Assembly (NCBI GenBank): GCA_963807675.1
Contig: CAWECP010000013.1
Coordinates: 186,001 to 250,000, forward strand
Direction of reading: 5' to 3'
Origin: Bog-473 sp963807675
GTDB lineage: Bacteria; Actinomycetota; Acidimicrobiia; Acidimicrobiales; RAAP-2
DNA length: 64,000 nucleotides
Translations under genes and position numbers: made by a program
Notes under the pieces: generated by a model
What the model was told of the DNA's origin: nothing
Database searches by the model: none
Seen by the model: the letters and a program-made list of their open reading frames with translations, nothing else
Part shown: positions 48,535 through 56,452 of the stretch, piece after piece
How positions within the stretch are numbered: the stretch's first letter is position 1
Layout of the letters: every line of letters starts with the position of its first letter

Positions 48535-51087
48535 TCAGCGGAGGACGGCCCCGAACTCCTTCTCGACCGCCGCGATGCAGGCGGCGCGCAGCTGACCGAC
48601 CTCCTCGTCGGTCAACGTGCGGTCGGGCGCGCAGAACCGCAGACGGTAGGCCAGGCTGCGGGATCCCTCCGCGATCCCGGTGCCCCGGTAGACGTCGAAG
48701 AGGTGCACCGACTCGAGCAGGTCGCCGGCGGCCGTCCGCAGCGCGTCGGCCACCGCGTCCGCCGGGTGCCTGTCGTCGACCACCAAGGCCAGGTCGACGT
48801 CGGACGACGGGAAGCGGCTGACGGCACCACCCACCGTCAGGCGGCGACGCACCTGCTTCTCGTCGACGAGGAGGCCAAGGTCGACCTCGAGCCAGCCGAT
48901 GCGGCGGGCCGCCGTGGCACCACCGGCGGTCCTCGTGAGCCCGAACGTCGTCACCACACCCGGATCGACCTCACCCACCGAGCCGATGGTGACGGCCCCC
49001 GCGCTCCCACCGTGGGCGACCAGGTGGGCGGACCGGGTCGGGTGCAGTCCCGGCAGCGGCGGCGCGTCGCCACCGGGCGGTACGAAGCGCACGCCGTCGA
49101 GGCGGAACGCGTCGGCGATCACGTGCCAGGCCGCCACGGCACTGCGGGCGTCGTCCTCGTCCCGGGCCAAGACCACGGAGACCAGCTCGCGCTCACCCGG
49201 CAGCTCGGCCGTCTCGGCGCCGCCGGCACCGGCCCGTTCGACGATACGGGGGCGCCCCTCGCTCGGGTGCGAGAACACGACGCCATCCTCGAAGATCCGG
49301 ACCTCGCCCTGGCGGCGGTCGGCGTTGTAGGAGAGCGCGGAGAGGAGACCGGGCAGGAGCGAACGGCGCAGGTAGGGCTTGTCGGCGTCGAGCGGGTTGC
49401 TGACCCGCACGGCCTCGCCGGTCAGGCCGACGTCGGCGTGCGCGGCCGCCGACACGAAGGTGTCGGTCCAGCCCTCGGAGGCGCCGAGTCCGAGCATGAC
49501 GTCCTTGAGCACTCGCCGGGACCGCTGCAACTCGTTCAGCTGACCCGGCTGGGGCCAGGTCGGTACGTGTCGCGGCACGTTCGCGTAGCCGAACGTGCGA
49601 GCGATCTCCTCAATGACGTCGTCCACCCCGTAGGGTTCCGGCCGCACGTCGGGCCGGTTGGTGGGCACCACGACGCTCAGCACCGCGCCGGCGCCGGCGT
49701 CGGAGCCGGCGTCGGCATGCTCGAGCACGTCGAACCCGATGGGGCCGATGAGTCGGGCGATCTCCTCGCTCGAGAGCTCGACGCCGATTTGGCGGTGCAC
49801 CCGGGCCACCGGTACCGAGACCACGAAGGGCTCGGGCACCTCACCCCGCACGTCGAGCATGCCGTCGGCCACCTGCAGGCCGGGCACGCTCTCGCCGAGG
49901 AGTTGGCAGAAGCGCGCCACCGACGGCTCGATCCCCCACGGGTCACACCCGCGCTCGAAACGAGCCGAGGCCTCCGTCCGCAGGCCGAGACGCTTGGACG
50001 TGCGCGCGATGGCCATGGGTGTGAAGTACGCCGCCTCGAGCAGCACGTCGGTCGTCGAGTCGACGGTCCCCGACGAGGCGCCGCCCATGATCCCGGCGAT
50101 CCCGACCGGCGTGCCCTCGGCGTCGCAGATGAGGCAGTCCTCTCCGGTGTCGCCCAGGCTGCGGCCCCGCACGCCGACGGAGCGCTCCACGCCGTCGAGC
50201 GTCTCGACCGTCTCGCCCGGACGGGCGCGGCGGACGCTCAGGCCGCGCCCCGGCAACAGCGACAGGTCGTAGGGGTGCGTGGGCTGACCCAGCTCGAGCA
50301 TCACGTAGTTGGAGGCGTCGACGACGTTGTTGATGGGACGCATCCCGGCCAGAAGCAGCCGGCGGGCGATCCACTGGGGTGACGGTGCCACCGCGACGCC
50401 GCGCAGCACGCTCACCGTCAGGCGCGGGCAGAGGTCGAGCGACTCCACGCTGGCCGAGGCCAACGACTCCACCGGCACACCGCTGGCCGGGGGCGCCGGC
50501 GGCTCCGGTGCCGAGAACTCGAGTCCGAGGCGCGCCGCCAGATCCCGGGCGAGGCCGGTCATGGACCAGGCGTCGGGGCGGTTGCCCTCGACGGTGATGT
50601 CGAAGACCACGTCGGGCTCGAGCCCGAGCGCCTGCATGAGCGGGGTCCCAGGCTCTCCGGGTGCCTCGTCGCCCAGGATCAGCAGCCCGGCCGCGTCGTC
50701 GGAGAGCCCGAGCTCGCGTCCCGAGCAGAGCATGCCGTTCGAGGTGACGCCGCGCATCTTGCGACGCGAGATTTCGAAGCCGCCCGGAAGGATCGCCCCG
50801 ACCGGCGCCAGGGGGACCCGGTCCCCGACCTCGAAGTTGTGGGCGCCGCACACGATGTCGAGCGGTTCGGAGCCGCTGCCGGCGTCGACCACGACGCGAC
50901 GGATCTTGTCGGCCCCTTCGATGGCGGCGATCTCGAGCACCCGGCTGACCACGACGTCGCCCAGCCCCTCCCCCACGTGCTCGACCGCCTCGACCACCAG
51001 ACCCAGGTCGTCCAGCGCGGCCCGCAGCACCTCGACGTCGTCGGGGAACGGAGCGAAGTCACGTAGCCAGCTGAGCGGAGCGCGCAC
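48535..51087 (-). CDS. pheT: phenylalanine--tRNA ligase, beta subunit
   Basis: An 850-residue subunit of the heterotetrameric enzyme that charges tRNA-Phe. It contains an N-terminal tRNA-binding OB domain (about 40-150, VCGAHNFEVGDRVPLAPVGA), B3/B4 editing region (about 210-400), B5 (about 410-480, RVHRQIGVELSSEEIARLIGPIGF), the catalytic-like core and a C-terminal FDX-ACB domain (about 755-850). The start is GTG 51087 (MRAPLSWLRDFAPFPDD). It follows pheS by 26 nt, in the conserved infC-rpmI-rplT-trmH-pheST order. Confidence 0.95.
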   Translation of the reverse strand: MRAPLSWLRDFAPFPDDVEVLRAALDDLGLVVEAVEHVGEGLGDVVVSRVLEIAAIEGADKIRRVVVDAGSGSEPLDIVCGAHNFEVGDRVPLAPVGAILPGGFEISRRKMRGVTSNGMLCSGRELGLSDDAAGLLILGDEAPGEPGTPLMQALGLEPDVVFDITVEGNRPDAWSMTGLARDLAARLGLEFSAPEPPAPPASGVPVESLASASVESLDLCPRLTVSVLRGVAVAPSPQWIARRLLLAGMRPINNVVDASNYVMLELGQPTHPYDLSLLPGRGLSVRRARPGETVETLDGVERSVGVRGRSLGDTGEDCLICDAEGTPVGIAGIMGGASSGTVDSTTDVLLEAAYFTPMAIARTSKRLGLRTEASARFERGCDPWGIEPSVARFCQLLGESVPGLQVADGMLDVRGEVPEPFVVSVPVARVHRQIGVELSSEEIARLIGPIGFDVLEHADAGSDAGAGAVLSVVVPTNRPDVRPEPYGVDDVIEEIARTFGYANVPRHVPTWPQPGQLNELQRSRRVLKDVMLGLGASEGWTDTFVSAAAHADVGLTGEAVRVSNPLDADKPYLRRSLLPGLLSALSYNADRRQGEVRIFEDGVVFSHPSEGRPRIVERAGAGGAETAELPGERELVSVVLARDEDDARSAVAAWHVIADAFRLDGVRFVPPGGDAPPLPGLHPTRSAHLVAHGGSAGAVTIGSVGEVDPGVVTTFGLTRTAGGATAARRIGWLEVDLGLLVDEKQVRRRLTVGGAVSRFPSSDVDLALVVDDRHPADAVADALRTAAGDLLESVHLFDVYRGTGIAEGSRSLAYRLRFCAPDRTLTDEEVGQLRAACIAAVEKEFGAVLR

Positions 51088-51113
51088 GGGGATCTTTCAG
51101 GTGGGGGGCGAGG

Positions 51114-52187
51114 TCAGAATTGCGTCAGGAAGCGGATGTCGTTCTCCACGAAGGACCGCATGTCGGGAATCTCGTGACGCATCTGCGCCAAGCGGTCGAT
51201 GCCGAAGCCGAAGGCGAAGCCCGACCACACGTCGGCGTCGATGCCGACGGCGGCGAACACCGCCGGGTCGACCATGCCGCACCCGCCCAGCTCGATCCAG
51301 CCCGTGTGCGAGCACGTGCGGCAGCCTTCGCCCAGGCACAGGGTGCAGGTGATCTCGAGCTCGGCCGAGGGCTCGGTGAAGGGGAAGTAGGCCGGCCGCA
51401 GGCGTGACTGCATGCCCGCGCCGAAGTACGCCTCGGTGAAGACCTGAATGGTGCCGGCGAGGTCGCCGAAGGTGATGCCGCGGTCCACGACGAGGCCCTC
51501 GATCTGGTTGAACACCGGCAGGTGACGGGCGTCGGGCGTGTCGAGCCGGAAACACTTGCCCGGCATGACGGCGTGGATGGGGAGCGTGCTGTCACGCACT
51601 GCCCCCTCCATCAGGTGGATCTGCACCGGCGAGGTGTGCGTGCGCAACAGCGCCGTCTCGGGCTCGCCGAGGTCGAGATAGATGGTGTCGTACATGCCGC
51701 GTGCCGGGTGGGCCGGCGGCATGTTGAGCGCCTCGAAGTTGTACCAGTCCGATTCGGCCTCGGGGCCCTCGGCCACGGTGAAGCCCATACCGACGAAGAC
51801 GTCCTCCAGCTCGGCCCGGGCCTGGGTCACCAGGTGCAGGTGGCCCCGGGCGGGCGCCGAGGGCACCTGGGCGGGGATCACCTCGGTCAGGTCGAGGCGG
51901 TCGGCCCGCAGCGCCGCGGCGCGCTCGGACTCGGCCAGCGCGGCCCGGCGCTCCGTCAGCTGCGTCTCGAGCCGGGTGCGCACCTCGTTGAGCCGGCGGC
52001 CGGCCTCCTTGCGGGCCTTCGGATCGAGGCCGCCCAGCGTGCGGTGGGCCCGGGTCAGCGATGACCTCTTGCCCAGGTACTCGGTCTCGACCTGGGCGAG
52101 CTCGTCCGTCGAGGCCGCGGCCGCGATGGCCCGCTCGCCGTCGCCGGCGATCGCCTCGATGTCGAGTTCCACGTTGTCAGTCACCAT
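51114..52187 (-). CDS. pheS: phenylalanine--tRNA ligase, alpha subunit
   Basis: A 357-residue class II synthetase subunit. The N-terminal coiled coil (about 25-100) is followed by the catalytic core: motif 2 around FRLDTPDARHLPVFNQIEGLVVD, and motif 3 FGFGIDRLAQMRH near the end, with Gly-rich SGFAFGFGIDRL. ATG 52187 (MVTDNVELDIEAI) was preferred over GTG 52205. It overlaps the trmH stop by 11 nt. Length is normal. Confidence 0.95.
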   Translation of the reverse strand: MVTDNVELDIEAIAGDGERAIAAAASTDELAQVETEYLGKRSSLTRAHRTLGGLDPKARKEAGRRLNEVRTRLETQLTERRAALAESERAAALRADRLDLTEVIPAQVPSAPARGHLHLVTQARAELEDVFVGMGFTVAEGPEAESDWYNFEALNMPPAHPARGMYDTIYLDLGEPETALLRTHTSPVQIHLMEGAVRDSTLPIHAVMPGKCFRLDTPDARHLPVFNQIEGLVVDRGITFGDLAGTIQVFTEAYFGAGMQSRLRPAYFPFTEPSAELEITCTLCLGEGCRTCSHTGWIELGGCGMVDPAVFAAVGIDADVWSGFAFGFGIDRLAQMRHEIPDMRSFVENDIRFLTQF

Positions 52188-53055
52188 CTCGAGCCCTGCC
52201 CTCACCCGTCTCGGGGTTGGGGGAGATGCTACGTGCCGCGGCGGCGGTGGCCCGGCGTTGGCGCGAGGCCTCGAAGCAGACGACGGCGCTCGCCACGCCG
52301 ACGTTGAGCGACTCGGCCCGCCCCTCCATGGGGATGGCGAGGGACCCGTCGAGCCGGCCGCACAGGGCCGGATCGAGGCCCGAGGACTCGTTGCCCAGGA
52401 ACACCGCGGTGGGGAGGGACCAGTCCAACGTCGCGTAGTCCGCGCCCTCGTGCACCACGGTGGCCAGCGTCCGCAACCCCGCCGCAGCCAGCTCGGCCGC
52501 CGTCTCGACGGGGTCGTCCCGCACCACCAGTGGGACGTGGAACAGCGAGCCGGCGGTGGCGCGCACCGTCTTGGGGTTGTAGGGGTCGACCGAGTCGGCG
52601 GCGAAAACCACCGCCTGGGCGCCGGCGGCGTCCGCTGCCCGGAGCACCGTCCCGGCGTTGCCCGGGTCGCGCACGTCGACGAGCACCAGCACGAGCGAAC
52701 CCGGCCGGGCGGCCGACCAGACGGCGGCGGGGGGCTCCTCCAGCATGGGCAGCACGGCCAGCACCGGCTGCGGTGTCACCGTGTCGGCCACTCGCTCGAG
52801 GACGCCCGCAGCCAGTGGGAAGACCCGCGCACCGACGGTGCCGGCCCGGCGGCAGACCTCCTGGGTCGGCCCGTCGGCGTCGCCTTCGGGCGACACGTAC
52901 ACCGACTCGACGGACGCTCCGGCCTCGAGGGCGCAGCGGATCAGCTCGGCGCCCTCGGCCACGAAGGCACGGTCGGCCCAGCGCGCCGAACGCTTCTGCA
53001 GCAGCCCGCGCAGCCGGCGGACCCGCCGGTGCGTGAAGGCGAGCCGCTGGGTCAG
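52177..53055 (-). CDS. TrmH/SpoU family RNA methyltransferase
   Basis: About 292 residues. The N-terminal part binds RNA (RLRGLLQKRSARWADRAFVAEGAELIRCALEAG), and the C-terminal SPOUT knot holds VLVLVDVRDPGNAGTVLRAADAAGA, VRATAGSLFHVPLV, FLGNESSGL and IPMEGRAESLNVGVASAV, all canonical. It 2'-O-methylates rRNA or tRNA; the position is not assignable. I place the start at CTG 53055, overlapping the rplT stop (CTGA), with GGAGGT 7 nt upstream. No ATG, GTG or TTG fits before the conserved N-terminus; the open frame continues far into rplT. Confidence 0.85.
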   Translation of the reverse strand: MTQRLAFTHRRVRRLRGLLQKRSARWADRAFVAEGAELIRCALEAGASVESVYVSPEGDADGPTQEVCRRAGTVGARVFPLAAGVLERVADTVTPQPVLAVLPMLEEPPAAVWSAARPGSLVLVLVDVRDPGNAGTVLRAADAAGAQAVVFAADSVDPYNPKTVRATAGSLFHVPLVVRDDPVETAAELAAAGLRTLATVVHEGADYATLDWSLPTAVFLGNESSGLDPALCGRLDGSLAIPMEGRAESLNVGVASAVVCFEASRQRRATAAAARSISPNPETGEGRARDGD

Positions 53056-53441
53056 GAAGCGACCTCCGTCGCCGGAGCCGGCGCGGCAGCCAGCGCGTCC
53101 TGCGCCGTCGCCACCAGCGCGCCGAACGCCTCGGAGTCGCTGACGGCCAGGTCGGCCAGCACCTTGCGGTCGACCTCGACGCCGGCCAGGTGCAACCCGT
53201 TGATCAGGCGGCTGTAGCTCATGCCGTGCTGGCGGGCGCCGGCGTTGATCCGCTGGATCCACAGCTTGCGGAAGTCACCCTTGCGCGCCCGGCGGTCCCG
53301 GTAGGCGTACTGCATCGAGTGCATCAGCTGCTCGTTGGCCGCCCGGAACGAGCGGCTCTTGTTCCCGTAGTACCCCTGCGCCTGCTCCAGGACGGCGCGG
53401 TGGTGCTTGCGGCCGTGGACGGCACGCTTCACTCGGGCCAT
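53052..53441 (-). CDS. rplT: 50S ribosomal protein L20
   Basis: A 129-residue ribosomal protein: MARVKRAVHGRKHHRAVLEQAQGYYGNKSRSFRAANEQ and WIQRINAGARQHGMSYSRLINGL are unmistakable L20. L20 binds 23S rRNA early in assembly and in many bacteria also represses this operon at the infC leader. The start is ATG 53441. The tail is Ala/Pro-rich. It follows rpmI by 69 nt. Confidence 0.97.
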   Translation of the reverse strand: MARVKRAVHGRKHHRAVLEQAQGYYGNKSRSFRAANEQLMHSMQYAYRDRRARKGDFRKLWIQRINAGARQHGMSYSRLINGLHLAGVEVDRKVLADLAVSDSEAFGALVATAQDALAAAPAPATEVAS

Positions 53442-53510
53442 GGGGGTGCTCCTCTCTTCGCGATCTTCTCGGGTTGGGGTGAGTGGCGGGCTTAATGAGT
53501 CAGGCCGCGC

Positions 53511-53705
53511 TCAGATGCCCAGCATCCGGCGCGTGGCCTTCTCGTCCGCCTTGGCGATATCCGTCTCGCGCCCAAGGCGGCGCGTGCGCACGCTGGACTT
53601 CTTCTCGAGCAGGTGCGAGCGGAACGCCTTGCGCCGGCGCAGCCGGCCGCTGCCCGTCACCTTTATGCGCTTGGCGGCGCCCCGGTCCGTCTTCATCTTC
53701 GGCAT
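53511..53705 (-). CDS. rpmI: 50S ribosomal protein L35
   Basis: A 64-residue basic protein, MPKMKTDRGAAKRIKVTGSGRLRRRKAFRSHLLEKKSS, the standard L35. The start is ATG 53705, 4 nt after the infC stop. It is a structural component of the large subunit. Confidence 0.97.
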   Translation of the reverse strand: MPKMKTDRGAAKRIKVTGSGRLRRRKAFRSHLLEKKSSVRTRRLGRETDIAKADEKATRRMLGI

Positions 53706-53709
53706 TGCG

Positions 53710-54438
53710 TCATCCCTCTTCGGCTGATGCCGCGACTTCGCTGACTTCCTCGACCACCGGTGCGCTCCCGCTGCCGTTCGCCCCGTTGTCGGCCGCCGGG
53801 GCCTCCGCCACCGGAGCCGGTGCCGCAGGGCTCGCCGGGCTGACCGCGCCATCCTTGGCCGCGGACTTCTCGGAGCGCTGTTGGTTCGAGGCCCTCGACT
53901 GCGCGGCCTGGCGGGCCCGCTTGTCGGGGGCGAGCACCATGATCATGTTGCGGTTGTCGAGCTTGGGCTCGGCCTCCACTTTGGCCAGGCCCTCCATCTG
54001 CTCGGCGATCCGGTCCAGGATCCGCTTGCCGTGCTCGGGGTGGAACACCTCGCGGCCCCGGAACATGATCGTGATCTTGACCTTGTGCCCCTCGTTCAGG
54101 AACTTGGCCACCTGACGGGTCTTGGTATCGAAGTCTCCCGGCCCGATTTTCGGGCGGTACTTCATCTCCTTGATCCCGACGTGGACGGCCTTGCGCCTGC
54201 TCTCCTTGGCCCGCTGGGCCTCGTCGAACTTGAACTTGCCGAAGTCCATGATGCGGCAGACGGGCGGGTTGGCCAAAGGGGCCACCTCGACGAGATCGAG
54301 GTCGAGGTCCTTGGCGATGGCCAGGGCCTCGGGCAACGGCTTTATGCCGAGTTGCACACCGTCGGGGTCCACGAGCCGGACTTCACGGGCACGGATTCGG
54401 TCGTTGATCCGGTGCTCAGTTGTGGTTTCAGCGACGAT
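53710..54438 (-). CDS. infC: translation initiation factor IF-3, AUC start
   Basis: About 242 residues. The conserved N-terminus HRINDRIRAREVRLVDPDGVQLG is in the open frame, but no ATG, GTG or TTG precedes it: going upstream the frame has ATC at 54438-54436, then CGC and TGA. I therefore place the start at ATC, with GAGGTG 9 nt upstream. IF-3 discriminates against non-AUG starts, so a rare codon gives autoregulation, as AUU does in E. coli. The core runs to about residue 190 (GDFDTKTRQVAKFLNEGHKVKITIMFRGRE); an acidic Ala/Pro tail of about 50 residues follows. Confidence 0.92.
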   Translation of the reverse strand: MVAETTTEHRINDRIRAREVRLVDPDGVQLGIKPLPEALAIAKDLDLDLVEVAPLANPPVCRIMDFGKFKFDEAQRAKESRRKAVHVGIKEMKYRPKIGPGDFDTKTRQVAKFLNEGHKVKITIMFRGREVFHPEHGKRILDRIAEQMEGLAKVEAEPKLDNRNMIMVLAPDKRARQAAQSRASNQQRSEKSAAKDGAVSPASPAAPAPVAEAPAADNGANGSGSAPVVEEVSEVAASAEEG

Positions 54439-54638
54439 GCGTCATCACACCTCTCACTCGGGCCCGCGGTCCTTCCGCAAGCCAATCGGTGGAGCGGGAC
54501 CGACCAGCGGGCCAAGCCCGCGCCCGAGGGCGATCGACCTGGCGCACGGTGCAGCCCGCATCGGCGAGGTGGTGGCCAGGTGGAGGCCTCTCAGAGGAGG
54601 CCCCGCTTCCATGTAGTCAAGGTGCATACAGTACCAGC

Positions 54639-55067
54639 ATGAGTAGCCTTTGGACACCGTCAGGTGAGCACTTCCCCAAGGAGGAGGCGGAGGAAACCTC
54701 CCAATCGCCCTTCTTCGGGGCGGGCGCCACCGGGGTCGACGAACCGTCACCCGAGGAGGCGGAGGCGGCCATGGAGGCCATGCGGGCCCAACTGGCGAGC
54801 ACCCCGGCCGAGGTCGTGGTGGCCAACCACTGCTACGGGCTCTTCGAGCTGGGCGCCATCTACCTGTCGCAGACGCCACCCATGCTGTTCCAGGCCCGAC
54901 TGGCCATCGACGGCCTCGGCGCGCTGCTCGAGGGGCTCAAGGGCCGCCTGGGTGAGGCCGAGCCGGCGCTCTTCGAGTCCCTGTCCCAGCTGCGCCTGGC
55001 CTACGTGCGCCTGGAGGGTACCGACGCCTCGGCGACGGAGGACGCGTTCGACGGCAACCCCGACTGA
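54639..55067 (+). CDS. DUF1844 family protein
   Basis: A 142-residue protein. The DUF1844 core is EVVVANHCYGLFELGAIYLSQ, ARLAIDGLGALLEGLKGRLGEAEPALFESLSQLRLAYV. Its function is unknown; it is often seen beside infC and ribosomal genes in actinobacteria, as here, where it is divergent from infC. An acidic N-terminal segment (1-50) precedes the domain. The start is ATG 54639, where the transcript could be leaderless: tacagt lies 9 nt upstream. Confidence 0.85.
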   Translation: MSSLWTPSGEHFPKEEAEETSQSPFFGAGATGVDEPSPEEAEAAMEAMRAQLASTPAEVVVANHCYGLFELGAIYLSQTPPMLFQARLAIDGLGALLEGLKGRLGEAEPALFESLSQLRLAYVRLEGTDASATEDAFDGNPD

Positions 55068-55092
55068 CGCCCGCGCCCGACGCAGGCGCCCC

Positions 55093-55536
55093 TCACGGGA
55101 GGCGGGCCCGTTCGGCCGCCGAGGCCAGGCCGTCTAGCGTCCTCTCGATAAAGGTGCCCAGCTGGCGGCGGTAGACCCCGCCGCTGCCCGGCACCTTGGC
55201 CCGGAACGTGGAGCGCCAGTTGATGAACGTGCTGCCGTCGACCGGGGTGAGCGTCACCACGGCGCGGTAGTCCCGCACCGCCAGCCCGGCCTCCAGGACG
55301 TAGGAGAAGGACTCCCCCGGCTGGCAGGCCACCACCCGCTCGCGACTGCGGTGGCGACCGGTGGTGAAGAGGCGGACCGCCCCGAGCCCCTCGGGTGACC
55401 CGTCCCCGGGGTCGAGGAGCTCGAACGCCCCGATGGGCGACCACTCGGGCCACGTCGAGCCGTCGGCCAGCAGTGCGTAGACCGCCATCGGGTCGGCCCT
55501 CGTCGTCGCCGTGTGGTCGATCACCTGCTGGGCCAT
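55093..55536 (-). CDS. SRPBCC family protein, divergent from TetR
   Basis: A 147-residue START/Bet v1-like protein: MAQQVIDHTATTRADPMAVYALLADGSTWPEWSPIGAFELL, TTGRHRSRERVVACQPGESFSYVL and RRQLGTFIERTLDGLA. A ligand is not identifiable. The start is ATG 55536 behind a ggaggga site. It is divergent from the TetR-type gene across a palindromic operator at 55599-55616, so it is the likely regulatory target. Confidence 0.87.
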   Translation of the reverse strand: MAQQVIDHTATTRADPMAVYALLADGSTWPEWSPIGAFELLDPGDGSPEGLGAVRLFTTGRHRSRERVVACQPGESFSYVLEAGLAVRDYRAVVTLTPVDGSTFINWRSTFRAKVPGSGGVYRRQLGTFIERTLDGLASAAERARLP

Positions 55537-55598
55537 GGCTCCCTCCTGTCGTTCGGTCCTGTCCGTCGGGTTCCGGCCGGTCGGGTCCGGCTCGTAGA

Positions 55599-55616
55599 AT
55601 GTACCATTTGGTACAT
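55599..55616. promoter_or_regulatory. palindromic operator between SRPBCC and TetR-type genes
   Basis: atgtaccatttggtacat: perfect 8-bp arms ATGTACCA/TGGTACAT with a 2-nt centre. It overlaps the start codon of the TetR-type gene and lies 63 nt ahead of the SRPBCC start, the usual place for a TetR-family operator controlling both. Confidence 0.8.
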
Positions 55617-56254
55617 GGAAGGCCAACCAGCGGCCCGGGAGCGGTTGCTCGACGCGGTCGTCGAGCACTTCACGGCGCAGGGACTGGGCGACCAGAGCCT
55701 GCGCCGGATCGCCGAGGCCGTCGGCACGAGCCACCGCATGCTCCTGTACCACTTCGGGTCCAAGGACGGCCTCCTCCTCGCGGTAGCCCAGGAGGTGGAG
55801 CGGCGCACCCGCGGCCAGGTCGAGCTCCTCGGCCTCGACGCGGCCGCGTCGACCGGGGACCACATCCGGCGGGTCTGGGCCTACGTGGCCGACCCGGCGC
55901 TGGCCCCGTTCGCCGCGCCTCTTCTTCGCGCTCTACGGCCGGGCCCTGCAGGGCGACGAGGCGCTGCGCCCGCTGCTCGAAGACGACGTCGCGGGCTGGC
56001 TCGACGCGAACGTCGCCCTGGCGTCGGCCGGCGGTGTGGACGCGCCGGCTGCGACGGTGCGCCTCCACGCGCGCCTCGGGCTGGCCGTCGTGCGCGGGCT
56101 CCTGCTCGACCTGCTGGCCACCGGCGACGTGGAGGAGGTCGGCGCCGCCCTCGAGCTGTTCGCCCGCGCCTACGCGGGCGCGTGGTGGGAGGGTCAGCCG
56201 GCGGGAGGGGCGGGAGCGGAGACGGGCGCCGGCACCAGCGAGCGCGCCTCGTAG
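55615..56254 (+). CDS. TetR/AcrR family transcriptional regulator (frameshift)
   Basis: The start ATG 55615 gives MEGQPAARERLLDAVVEHF, LRRIAEAVGTSHRMLLYHFGSKDGLL, the TetR helix-turn-helix. The ligand domain continues to PALAPFA but then leaves the frame; the expected continuation LFFALYGRALQGDEALRPLLEDDVAGWLD... to the TAG at 56254 is in another frame. One extra base near 55915-55920 (gcgcctctt) would explain it, span 640 nt = 3n+1. If genuine, the regulator is inactive. The 3' end overlaps the convergent cold-shock gene by 61 nt. Confidence 0.78.
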
Positions 56255-56451
56255 CGGCCCCGATGGCCAGCGGCCACGGTGAAGGTCACCGCGGTCCCGA
56301 CGTCGATGGTCCGGCTGCCGTCGGCGATGGCGGTGGCGTGGAAGTCGAAGGTGGCCCCGTCGTCGCCGGCCACGGCACCGAGGCCCCGGGCCCGGTCGAA
56401 GGAGGTGACCCGCCCGTGCTGGACGCCGGCGGACGGGACGGGGCCGGCCAC
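56194..56451 (-). CDS. small cold-shock-domain-like protein
   Basis: An 85-residue protein starting at GTG 56451, 1 nt after the hisG stop. HGRVTSFDRARGLGAVAGDDGATFDFHATAIADGSRTIDVGTAVTF reads as an OB-fold cold-shock domain, with DGATFDFHATAI in the place of RNP2. The aromatic residues of the usual RNP1 (KGFGFI) are replaced (RGLGAV), so RNA binding may be weak. A Pro/Ala tail ends it. It is coupled to hisG and convergent with the TetR-type gene. Confidence 0.75.
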   Translation of the reverse strand: MAGPVPSAGVQHGRVTSFDRARGLGAVAGDDGATFDFHATAIADGSRTIDVGTAVTFTVAAGHRGRYEARSLVPAPVSAPAPPAG

Positions 56452-56452
56452 G

